Part shown: positions 1-7,507 of the stretch, one piece after another
Numbering within the stretch: the stretch's first letter is position 1
How the letters are laid out: the number at the start of each line of letters is the position of its first letter
Source: Clostridia bacterium
GTDB taxonomy: Bacteria > Bacillota_A > Clostridia > Oscillospirales > CAG-272
Direction of reading: 5' to 3'
DNA: 7,583 nt
NCBI GenBank assembly: GCA_017552165.1
Contig: JAFZCF010000105.1
Location: 1 to 7,583 of the forward strand
Position numbers and translations under genes: made by a program
Notes under the pieces: generated by a model
Databases searched by the model: none
The model's input: the letters and a program-made list of their open reading frames with translations, nothing else
What the model was told of the DNA's origin: nothing

Positions 1-115
1 ATTTTCTGACCGTGTTGTACGCATCGTTTCTGTAGGCCCGTAGCTCGTCTCGGTCGATGTCGCCGACGATTCTGTCAGCGAACAAAAGACTCAGGACAGC
101 CTGTTCTCCGGCCAT
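1..115 (-). CDS. Hypothetical protein, N-terminal part only (runs off left edge)
   Basis: A minus-strand frame opens with ATG at 115 and stays open for 38 codons to the window edge. The peptide begins MAGEQAVLSLLFADRIV and continues with a charged stretch (GDIDRDELRAYRNDAY). About two thirds of its codons end in G or C, as in the operon genes, which is the main reason to think it is coding. I do not recognise the family. The frame is also open upstream of the ATG back to a TAG at 166-164, with no alternative ATG, GTG or TTG there. No good Shine-Dalgarno sequence precedes the ATG, so the start is uncertain and this could also be the middle of a broken gene. It lies beyond the operon terminator and would need its own promoter, and two phased repeats lie just upstream (172-225). 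Confidence 0.4.
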   Translation of the reverse strand, partial: MAGEQAVLSLLFADRIVGDIDRDELRAYRNDAYNTVRK

Positions 116-362
116 CTTGAAGAGCGTAGACGCGATATGATGAAATAGAAATACGGCTTTCTGCTACAATTAAAAGTGCGATCCAAACTGTACAGGCAGG
201 AAGAAAATGCGATCCATTTCGTACAACACAAAGCCAATAATCCGGTAGTTTTTCGACCCGCGATCCGATTTGAAGCGTTACCACATGTCTAAGGGTCTTA
301 ATAGATTTGACCCGGAAAACCAGCGATTTGTGAGGTCCTCTTAAGGGCAGTTGCAAAGATAG
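116..362. other. Stretch without a convincing gene
   Basis: No frame here has both a start with a ribosome binding site and convincing coding character. On the plus strand, open stretches run in frame 1 (130-240), frame 2 (149-289) and frame 3 (285-344), and the last ends with TAA only 18 bases before the plus-strand terminator. Read together they could be the tail of a frameshifted plus-strand gene, but I cannot name a family. On the minus strand a TTG-started frame (75-356) has no Shine-Dalgarno sequence and unusual composition. The region may be the upstream control region of the minus-strand frame starting at 115, decayed coding DNA, or both. Confidence 0.4.
172..225. repeat. Two imperfect direct repeats, 31-base period
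   Basis: Two 23-base copies lie at 172-194 and 203-225. Both contain TGCGATCCA (177-185 and 208-216), preceded by an A-rich run and followed four bases later by GTACA. The offset is exactly 31 bases, about three helical turns. A third GCGATCC sits at 260-266 without the flanking match. The left copy also holds the 8-base palindrome CTGTACAG (188-195). The copies lie 57-110 bases upstream of the ATG at 115 on the minus strand, so a protein-binding role is possible but not shown. Confidence 0.4.
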
Positions 363-400
363 AACGGTGTAATCCGATCGGGTTACACCGTTTTTTCCTT
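363..400 (+). terminator. Rho-independent terminator, plus strand
   Basis: A perfect 10-base inverted repeat, AACGGTGTAA (363-372) and TTACACCGTT (383-392), is extended inward by a T-G wobble and two C-G pairs to leave a GATC loop (376-379). The plus strand continues with a T run (391-396), CC and TTTT. There is no comparable U run on the minus strand, so it should stop rightward transcription. No intact rightward gene precedes it inside the window. Confidence 0.8.
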
Positions 401-752
401 TTACAATGCGATTTTACGCCACAATCGAAGTGCTGTTTCTTATCTCTTCAATGATAGCGATGATCTCATTTTCATCGGATACGGTGATGTATCCGTTGCT
501 TCGCGTACAAGGCGAATCGCAGGATGTGTTCGATCCACTTTATTCGAAACATCATGCTTGAAGATATGGGGCTTGAAACCGCCAAAAAAAGTTGCAAATA
601 ATATCTGTCGTGAATTAATTCATTCGATTTTATTTTTTGTCCGTCTCTCTGTGTTGTCATATTTACGATGTCTTTTTGTCTTTCCCGTGCTGTCGATTTG
701 TTTGGATTCTCATACAATATCCGTATAGGAATCACCCTTTCCGTTTTTTTAC
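401..752. other. AT-richer stretch, possibly remains of a minus-strand gene
   Basis: This segment is clearly lower in GC than the operon (about 32% in 601-660). Several protein-like stretches appear on the minus strand in different frames: a GTG-started 87-codon frame (735-472) containing SNELIHDRYYLQ, a frame without start (about 610-443) containing FFGGFKPHIFKHD, and a frame without start (539-414) ending GYITVSDENEIIAIIEEIRN and eight more residues before TAA. Their order would fit one gene broken by frameshifts, but none has a usable start with a ribosome binding site, and chance open frames in AT-poor-in-stop DNA cannot be excluded. A perfect 12-base palindrome, TGAATTAATTCA, sits at 611-622. 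A 51-codon plus-strand frame (406-561) has no Shine-Dalgarno sequence. Confidence 0.35.
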
Positions 753-783
753 ATAAGAAAAGACCGGCGATTTTTCGCCGGTC
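753..783 (-). terminator. Rho-independent terminator of the asnB-dapL operon
   Basis: GACCGGCGA (762-770) and TCGCCGGTC (775-783) form a perfect 9-base GC-rich stem with a four-base loop. Read on the minus strand, the stem is followed by TTTTCTTATGT. The U-rich tail lies only on that side, so it ends leftward transcription. It lies about 80 bases after the dapL stop codon and is the only strong terminator seen downstream of the operon. Confidence 0.9.
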
Positions 784-862
784 CCGTCTATGCTATGTAA
801 AATGGGGCAGTTATCAAATAATATCATTTGTTATTCGTGCGAAGAATACTTCAAAGCACATT

Positions 863-2047
863 TCACTTTAAAAGACGGATCATTCGTTCGGCAGCTTCAG
901 CAGTATCTGATGAATCGCCGAAGGAAGAGAGCCGGAAATAGCCCTCGCCGCATTTGCCGAAGCCCGCGCCGGGGGTGCCTACCACCTGAATTTCACGCAG
1001 GAGTTTGTCAAAAAACGCCCAGCTGCCGCCTTCCCCGGGGCATTTCATCCAGATATACGGGGCGTTCTTCCCGCCGCAGTACCACACGCCGGCGGAGTCG
1101 AGCGCGCGCATGATTGTCTCGGCGTTGCGTTTGTAGTGATTTATGTTCTCGACAACCTGCCGCTGGCCTTCTTCCGTGAAGACGGCGGCCGCGCCGCGCT
1201 GGATGATATACGATACGCCGTTGGTCTTCGTCGTGCGGTTGCGCACCCACATGTCGTTGAGCCGCATGCCGTATCTCACGAGCGCCTTCGGAATGACTGT
1301 GTAGCCGAGACGCGTGCCGGTGAAGCCCGCGGTCTTGGAGAGCGAGCAGATCTCAATGGCGCAGGTCTCTGCGCCCTTTATCTCAAAAATGCTGTGAGGA
1401 ATTTCGGGGTCGCCGATAAAGGCCTCGTAGGCGGCGTCGAAAAGTATCACCGAGCCGTTTTCGTTGGCAAAATCCACCCATTTTTTGAGGGCGCCGCGGT
1501 CAAACGCCGCGCCCGTCGGGTTGTTCGGCGAGCAGAGATAAATGATGTCCGCGCGGGCGTCGCCGGAGGGCTCGGGCAGAAACCCGTTTTCGCGCGAGGC
1601 CGGAAGGCGAACGATGCGCCTTCCCGCCATGACGTTGCCGTCGACGTAGGCGGGGTACGCCGGCTCGATGACGAGGGCGCTGTTCTCCCTGTCAAACAGG
1701 TCGATTATGTCGCCGAGCTCGTCGCTCGCGCCGCTCGATACGAAGACCTCATCGGGCGAGAGCTCCACCCCGCGACGCGCGTAGTGCGACGCTATCGCCT
1801 CGCGGAGAAAGGGCGCGCCGGGCTCGGGCATGTACCCGTGAAAGGTCTCTTTTTCCGCCTGGTCGTCCACCGCCCGGTGAAGCGCCTCGATAACGGCGCC
1901 GCAGAGCGGCAGCGAAACGTCGCCGATCCCGAGCCGCAGGAGCTTTTTGCCCGGATTTTCGGCGAGATACGCCGAGATCTTCTGCGAAATGTTGTAAAAC
2001 AGATAGGAGTCCTTGAGCTCCGAATAATGGAGATTGGGTTTCAGCAT
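863..2047 (-). CDS. dapL: LL-diaminopimelate aminotransferase
   Basis: A PLP-dependent fold-type I aminotransferase that converts tetrahydrodipicolinate directly to LL-2,6-diaminopimelate, using glutamate as amino donor. It bypasses the succinylase, acetylase and dehydrogenase routes and acts in the cytoplasm. The 394-residue length fits the family. Visible features are an N-terminal substrate-pocket region with RLGIGDVSLPL (38-48), a YMPEPGAPFLREAI segment (72-85), SPNNPTG (173-179) for PLP contact, the PLP-binding aspartate in FDAAYEAF (D204), the Schiff-base lysine in SLSKTAGFTGTRLGY (K238) and the carboxylate-binding arginine in FRLSSFG (R372). The start at 2047 is chosen because it has AGGGGG 10 bases upstream and gives the normal N-terminus MLKPNLHYSE. 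The frame is open for 195 more codons upstream, but those lie inside dapF and have no family resemblance. It overlaps dapF by 7 bases and is the last gene before the terminator. Confidence 0.96.
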   Translation of the reverse strand: MLKPNLHYSELKDSYLFYNISQKISAYLAENPGKKLLRLGIGDVSLPLCGAVIEALHRAVDDQAEKETFHGYMPEPGAPFLREAIASHYARRGVELSPDEVFVSSGASDELGDIIDLFDRENSALVIEPAYPAYVDGNVMAGRRIVRLPASRENGFLPEPSGDARADIIYLCSPNNPTGAAFDRGALKKWVDFANENGSVILFDAAYEAFIGDPEIPHSIFEIKGAETCAIEICSLSKTAGFTGTRLGYTVIPKALVRYGMRLNDMWVRNRTTKTNGVSYIIQRGAAAVFTEEGQRQVVENINHYKRNAETIMRALDSAGVWYCGGKNAPYIWMKCPGEGGSWAFFDKLLREIQVVGTPGAGFGKCGEGYFRLSSFGDSSDTAEAAERMIRLLK

Positions 2048-2835
2048 ATATCGGTTTCCCCCTCGTAGACCGTCTCGGCGGGCCCCGTCATTGTGACGGT
2101 GAAATCTCGCGACACGGTTATTCCGAGCGCCCCGCCGTCGAGCCCGACGCATATCGGTTTGTCGTAGTCGCAGAGGCCCTTTTTCACGGCGGCGGCCGCC
2201 GAGGCGCAGGCGCCGGTGCCGCAGGCCATGGTTATCCCGCTGCCCCTCTCCCACACTCTCATGCGCAGCTCGTTCGGCGCAACTATCCCGACGAACTCGA
2301 CGTTCACCCCGCCGGGGAAGGAGGGATGGCGCTCGAGCGCGGGGCCGGTGACGTCTACGGGAGCCGCCCCGGCGTCCGGTACGAAGATCACGGCGTGGGG
2401 GTTGCCGACCGACACTGGGGTGCAGACGACCTGCCCGCCCGGCACGTCGAGGGTCACGTCGTGAGAGACCTCGACCTTGCCCATTCCGACCGACACGCGC
2501 CTCACCTTGCCGGCCACGGCAAAGAGCTCGAGGGTCTTTATCCCCGAGAGCGTCCCGACGGTCAGGCGGGTCTTGTCGGTGTATCCCTTGTCGTAGACGA
2601 ATTTGCCGACGCAGCGTATGCCGTTTCCGCACATCATCGCCTCGCTGCCGTCGGCGTTGAATATCCTCATCTCAAAGTCGGCGCGTTTTGACGGCCCTAT
2701 GAAGATCATCCCGTCGGAGCCGGCGCCGAAGTGCCTGTCGGAGAGCCGCCGGCTGACGTCCGCGACGTTCTCAGGGACGTCCCCGTAAACGTACAGATAG
2801 TCGTTTCCGAGGCCTTGCATTTTGGTAAAACGCAT
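2041..2835 (-). CDS. dapF: Diaminopimelate epimerase
   Basis: A PLP-independent racemase that interconverts LL- and meso-diaminopimelate, so it uses the product of the DapL enzyme encoded next door. meso-DAP feeds peptidoglycan cross-links and, after decarboxylation, lysine. The protein has 264 residues, close to the usual 270-280. Both catalytic cysteines of the two-base mechanism are present: C69 in MMCGNGIRC and C205 in ACGTGACA. Also visible are the N-terminal MQGLGNDYLYV (N11), VSVGNPHAVIF (142-151), VNVEFVG (178-184) and WERGSGIT (195-202, E196), all family hallmarks, in the two pseudo-symmetric halves expected. The start at 2835 lies 2 bases after the pyrG stop, with AGGAAGG 7 bases upstream inside the end of pyrG, so translation is probably coupled. 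The stop codon overlaps the start of dapL. Confidence 0.97.
   Translation of the reverse strand: MRFTKMQGLGNDYLYVYGDVPENVADVSRRLSDRHFGAGSDGMIFIGPSKRADFEMRIFNADGSEAMMCGNGIRCVGKFVYDKGYTDKTRLTVGTLSGIKTLELFAVAGKVRRVSVGMGKVEVSHDVTLDVPGGQVVCTPVSVGNPHAVIFVPDAGAAPVDVTGPALERHPSFPGGVNVEFVGIVAPNELRMRVWERGSGITMACGTGACASAAAAVKKGLCDYDKPICVGLDGGALGITVSRDFTVTMTGPAETVYEGETDIC
2058..2063 (-). promoter_or_regulatory. Shine-Dalgarno sequence of dapL, inside dapF
   Basis: AGGGGG on the minus strand lies 10 bases before the ATG at 2047, within the last codons of dapF. It decides the dapL start against the long open extension upstream in the same frame. Confidence 0.8.
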
Positions 2836-2837
2836 TT

Positions 2838-4494
<1,657 letters not shown>

Positions 4495-5910
4495 TCAGTC
4501 CGGCGCGTCGGAGAGCTTGCGCTCGAACCTGTTTTTGCGAAAGCCGTTCGTCACGTCGGTGGGATACTCTCCGCTGAAGCACGCGCTGCAAAGCCCGAGC
4601 CCGCCGGCGTATTCCGCGAGGCGCCCGACGGGGAAAAACCCGAGCGAGTCGGCGCCGATTATTTCCGCTATCTCCTCCGGCGTCTTGCCGATGGCGATGA
4701 GCTCGTCGCGGGAGTTGACGTCAGTCCCGTAGCAGCAGGGGTAGAGGAACGGCGGCGCCGTCACGCGCATGTGTATCTCGCGCGCCCCCGCCTCGCGCAG
4801 CAGGGCGATGATCCGCTCGCTCGTCGTGCCCCGGACGATGGAGTCGTCGATGAGCACCACCCGCCGCCCGGAAATCTCCTCGCCGACCGCCGAGAGTTTT
4901 AACCTCACCCTGTCCATCCGCCCGTCCGGGTCGATGAAGGTGCGGCCGACGTATTTGTTCTTGATAAGTCCTATGCCGTAGGGTATTCCCGAGGCCTCGG
5001 CGTAGCCGAGCGCCGCGTCGAGCCCCGAGTCCGGCACGCCGATCACGATGTCGGCGTCGACGGGATAGGTCTGCGCGAGGATCTTTCCGGCCTTTACCCG
5101 CGCGCCGTGCACCGCCACGCCGTCGAGGACCGAGTCGGGGCGGGCGAAATAGATGTATTCGAAAACGCAGTGCTTTGCCTCCGCCGTTCCGCAGTGCTCG
5201 CGCCTCGACGTGACGCCGTCGGGGGAGAAAATTATCATCTCCCCGGGCTCGACGTCGCGGATGAACTTTGCGCCCACCGCGTTGAGAGCGCAGTTTTCGG
5301 AGGCGACGACGTAGGCGCCGTCGGGCCTCATTCCGTAGCAGAGCGGGCGGAAGCCGTGTCTGTCGCGGACGCATATCAGCTTGCGGGCGCTCATCATGAC
5401 GAGCGAGAAGGCGCCCTCGAGCCGCGCGACGGCGCGGCTGACCGCGTCCTCGATACATCCCGACGTGAGCCGCTCCTTTGTGACGAGATAGGCGATTATC
5501 TCGGTGTCGCTCGATGTGTGGAATATAGCCCCCGAGAGCTCGAGCTCCGAGCGGAGAGCCGACGCGTTTGAGAGATTGCCGTTGTGCGCGAGGGCGAGTT
5601 TGCCCTTCTGGTGGTCGACCTCTATCGGCTGGCAGTTTCTGATGCCCCCGCCGCCCGTCGTGCTGTATCTCGTGTGACCGACGGCCATCCTCGCCTCGGG
5701 GAGCGATGCGAGGGCCGAATGCGAGAACACCTCGCCGACGAGCCCGATGCCCTTGTGAGACGCGAACACCCCGTCGTCGTTGACGGTAATGCCGCAGCTT
5801 TCCTGCCCCCTGTGCTGGAGGGCGTATAGCCCGTAATATGCGATCCCGGCGACGTTCTGCCTCGTTTCGGAGTATATTCCGAAAACGCCGCATTCCTCGT
5901 GTACGCTCAT
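4495..5910 (-). CDS. purF: Amidophosphoribosyltransferase
   Basis: Catalyses the first committed step of purine synthesis: PRPP plus glutamine gives 5-phosphoribosylamine, glutamate and pyrophosphate. The 471-residue protein starts MSVHEECGVFG. Cys7 should become the N-terminal nucleophile after removal of a six-residue propeptide, as in the Bacillus subtilis enzyme. The class II (Ntn) glutaminase domain (7 to about 240) shows LQHRGQES, VGHTRYST, AHNGNL and SSDTE. The phosphoribosyltransferase domain carries GVPDSG and the PRPP loop VVLIDDSIVRGTTS (351-364). Cysteines C248, C392, C441 and C444 match the four [4Fe-4S] ligands of the Bacillus-type enzyme. The frame stays open to 5979 upstream, but those 23 residues lie inside asnB and do not resemble PurF, and the ATG at 5910 gives the normal N-terminus. 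It overlaps the asnB stop by one base (TAATG). The Shine-Dalgarno sequence is weak (GCGGA), consistent with translational coupling. Confidence 0.97.
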   Translation of the reverse strand: MSVHEECGVFGIYSETRQNVAGIAYYGLYALQHRGQESCGITVNDDGVFASHKGIGLVGEVFSHSALASLPEARMAVGHTRYSTTGGGGIRNCQPIEVDHQKGKLALAHNGNLSNASALRSELELSGAIFHTSSDTEIIAYLVTKERLTSGCIEDAVSRAVARLEGAFSLVMMSARKLICVRDRHGFRPLCYGMRPDGAYVVASENCALNAVGAKFIRDVEPGEMIIFSPDGVTSRREHCGTAEAKHCVFEYIYFARPDSVLDGVAVHGARVKAGKILAQTYPVDADIVIGVPDSGLDAALGYAEASGIPYGIGLIKNKYVGRTFIDPDGRMDRVRLKLSAVGEEISGRRVVLIDDSIVRGTTSERIIALLREAGAREIHMRVTAPPFLYPCCYGTDVNSRDELIAIGKTPEEIAEIIGADSLGFFPVGRLAEYAGGLGLCSACFSGEYPTDVTNGFRKNRFERKLSDAPD

Positions 5911-7493
5911 TATTTTCCGCTGTCGCCGTAGTTCGAGAGCACGCGCGCCGACGGGTCGGAAACGTCGCAGCCCTCCCACTCTTTGTTCGGCATCCAGAAG
6001 CCGGCGATCATCTCCGACTGTCCGGGATAGTATTTTTCAAAGATCTCACGGTAGAGGAGCGATTCCTTTGTGAAGGGGCGGGCGTGATTGTACTTTGCGC
6101 GCCTCTCCTCGAACTCCCCGTCGGTATATTGCTCCCCGGCGTATTCCTTGAGATAATCGACCATCGAGTGGCCGACCGCGTCGGAAAAGGCCGCCTTTTC
6201 GCGCCACAGGATCCCGTCCGGCAGATAGCCGAGCCCCTCGAAGGCGTGGCGGAGGAGATATTTACCTTTGCCGTATCTGTTCATTTTCATTTCTGGATCG
6301 ACGCTCATGACGTATTTCACGAAGTCAAGATCGCCGAAGGGGACGCGCGCCTCGAGGGAGTTCACCGATATACAGCGGTCGGCGCGGAGCACGTCGTACA
6401 TGTGCAGCTCGCGCACCCGCTTTTCGGCTTCTTTCTGAAACTCGGCGGCGCCCGGCGCGAAGTCGGTGTATTTGTAGCCGAAGAGCTCGTCGGATATCTC
6501 CCCGGTGAGGAGCACCCTGACGTCCGTCGTTTCGTGTATCGCCTTGCACACGAGATACATGCCCATGCTGGCGCGTATCGTCGTTATGTCGTACGTCCCG
6601 AGCAGGCGTACGACGGAGTCGAGCGAGGATATGACCTCCTCTGGCGTCATATAAACCTCGGTGTGGTCAGAGCCGATGAAGTCGGCGACCTGGCGGGCGT
6701 ATTTGAGGTCGATGGCGTCCTCGCTCATGCCGATCGCGAAGGTTCGAATCGGGCGGTCGCTCTTTTTCGCGGCGATGGCGCACACGAGCGAGGAGTCGAG
6801 CCCGCCGGAGAGCAGAAAGCCGACCTTGGCGTCCGAAACGAGCCGCTTTTCCACCCCGGAGATGAGCTTTTCCCTTATGTTCCGGCACACCGTTTCGAGG
6901 TCGTCGCGACAGACGGCCGCGACCCCGGCGGGGTCGGCGTACCGCACGAACCTGCCGCCCTTATAATAGTGTCCGGGCGGGAACGGCATGATTTTTTGAG
7001 TAAGGCCGACGAGGTTTTTCGGCTCGCTCGCAAAGAGTATTGCGCCCGCGGCGTCATATCCGTAGTAGAGCGGGCGGATGCCTATCGGGTCGCGGGCGGC
7101 GATATACTCGCCGGTACGCCCGTCGTAAATTATACAGGCGAACTCGGCGTCAAATTTCGGGAACGCCTCCGTCCCGTACTCGAAATACATCGGGAGTATA
7201 ATCTCGCAGTCGCTGTCGCTGAGGAACTTATAGCCCTTTTTTCTGAGCTTTTCGCGTTCCTCGGCAAAGCCGTAGAGCTCGCCGTTGCACACGGCACAGC
7301 AGCCGTTCATTTCGAACGGCTGCATACCGGTATGGGTCAGACCCATTATCGACAGTCTGTGAAATCCGAGGAGCCCTCTGCCCGTGTCAACGACGCGGGT
7401 GTCGTCCGGTCCGCGGGATTTCGTTTCATAAAAGCATTTTTCAAACGCGGCTCTGTCGGGGACGTCGCCGCAATAACCGAAAATCGAACACAT
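5910..7493 (-). CDS. asnB: Asparagine synthetase (glutamine-hydrolysing)
   Basis: Makes asparagine from aspartate, ATP and glutamine through a beta-aspartyl-AMP intermediate. The 527 residues compare with about 554 for Escherichia coli AsnB. The N-terminal class II glutaminase domain (2 to about 190) has Cys2, the nucleophile once the initiator Met is removed (MCSIFGYCG), then R46 in FHRLSIM, NGELYG (70-75) and D95 in SDCE. The synthetase domain holds the ATP-pyrophosphatase loop LLSGGLDSSL (227-236), TFAIGM (251-256), GEISDELFG (331-339), SLEARVPF (379-386) and K433 in WREKAAFSDAVG. The motif that is usually GEGSDE is GEISDE here, with its acidic residues kept. Its C-terminus aligns with the E. 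coli-type tail (DPSARVLSNYG). The ATG at 7493 has AAGGA 9 bases upstream, lying across the stop of the P-II gene. It is linked to purF by a one-base overlap. Asparagine synthetases and related amidotransferase-like synthetases share this fold, but the motifs favour AsnB proper. Confidence 0.95.
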   Translation of the reverse strand: MCSIFGYCGDVPDRAAFEKCFYETKSRGPDDTRVVDTGRGLLGFHRLSIMGLTHTGMQPFEMNGCCAVCNGELYGFAEEREKLRKKGYKFLSDSDCEIILPMYFEYGTEAFPKFDAEFACIIYDGRTGEYIAARDPIGIRPLYYGYDAAGAILFASEPKNLVGLTQKIMPFPPGHYYKGGRFVRYADPAGVAAVCRDDLETVCRNIREKLISGVEKRLVSDAKVGFLLSGGLDSSLVCAIAAKKSDRPIRTFAIGMSEDAIDLKYARQVADFIGSDHTEVYMTPEEVISSLDSVVRLLGTYDITTIRASMGMYLVCKAIHETTDVRVLLTGEISDELFGYKYTDFAPGAAEFQKEAEKRVRELHMYDVLRADRCISVNSLEARVPFGDLDFVKYVMSVDPEMKMNRYGKGKYLLRHAFEGLGYLPDGILWREKAAFSDAVGHSMVDYLKEYAGEQYTDGEFEERRAKYNHARPFTKESLLYREIFEKYYPGQSEMIAGFWMPNKEWEGCDVSDPSARVLSNYGDSGK

Positions 7494-7502
7494 AAGATAA
7501 AG

Positions 7503-7507
7503 TCCTT
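7503..7507 (-). promoter_or_regulatory. Shine-Dalgarno sequence of asnB
   Basis: AAGGA on the minus strand, 9 bases before the asnB ATG, shares two bases with the TAA stop of the upstream P-II gene. It ties asnB translation to the end of that gene. Confidence 0.75.

Noticed and set aside
406..561. 51-codon plus-strand small ORF with a hydrophobic segment near its start
   Set aside because: It starts right after the terminator U tract with no Shine-Dalgarno sequence, and overlaps competing frames on the other strand. There is not enough support to call it a gene.
611..622. Perfect palindrome TGAATTAATTCA as a possible operator
   Set aside because: It is AT-rich in an AT-rich stretch, appears once, and is not next to any credible promoter or gene start.
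1136..2068. 310-codon plus-strand open frame opposite dapL
   Set aside because: It is antisense to a complete, well-recognised gene, with low-complexity Arg/Val-rich composition and no motifs.
2048..2632. 195-codon open extension upstream of dapL in the same frame, suggesting a 589-residue protein
   Set aside because: It lies entirely within dapF in another frame, is extremely arginine-rich, and dapL has its own Shine-Dalgarno sequence and family-typical N-terminus at 2047.
4721..5893. 390-codon minus-strand frame overlapping purF
   Set aside because: It is an out-of-frame shadow of purF, arginine-rich and without recognisable domains.
5911..5979. Upstream extension of purF by 23 codons
   Set aside because: It lies inside asnB and would bury the nucleophilic cysteine behind a long leader. 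The ATG at 5910 gives a six-residue propeptide as in known enzymes.
6741..6750. GGTTCGAATC, resembling a tRNA T-loop
   Set aside because: It is inside asnB, encoding part of the RTFAIG segment, and no cloverleaf can be formed around it.
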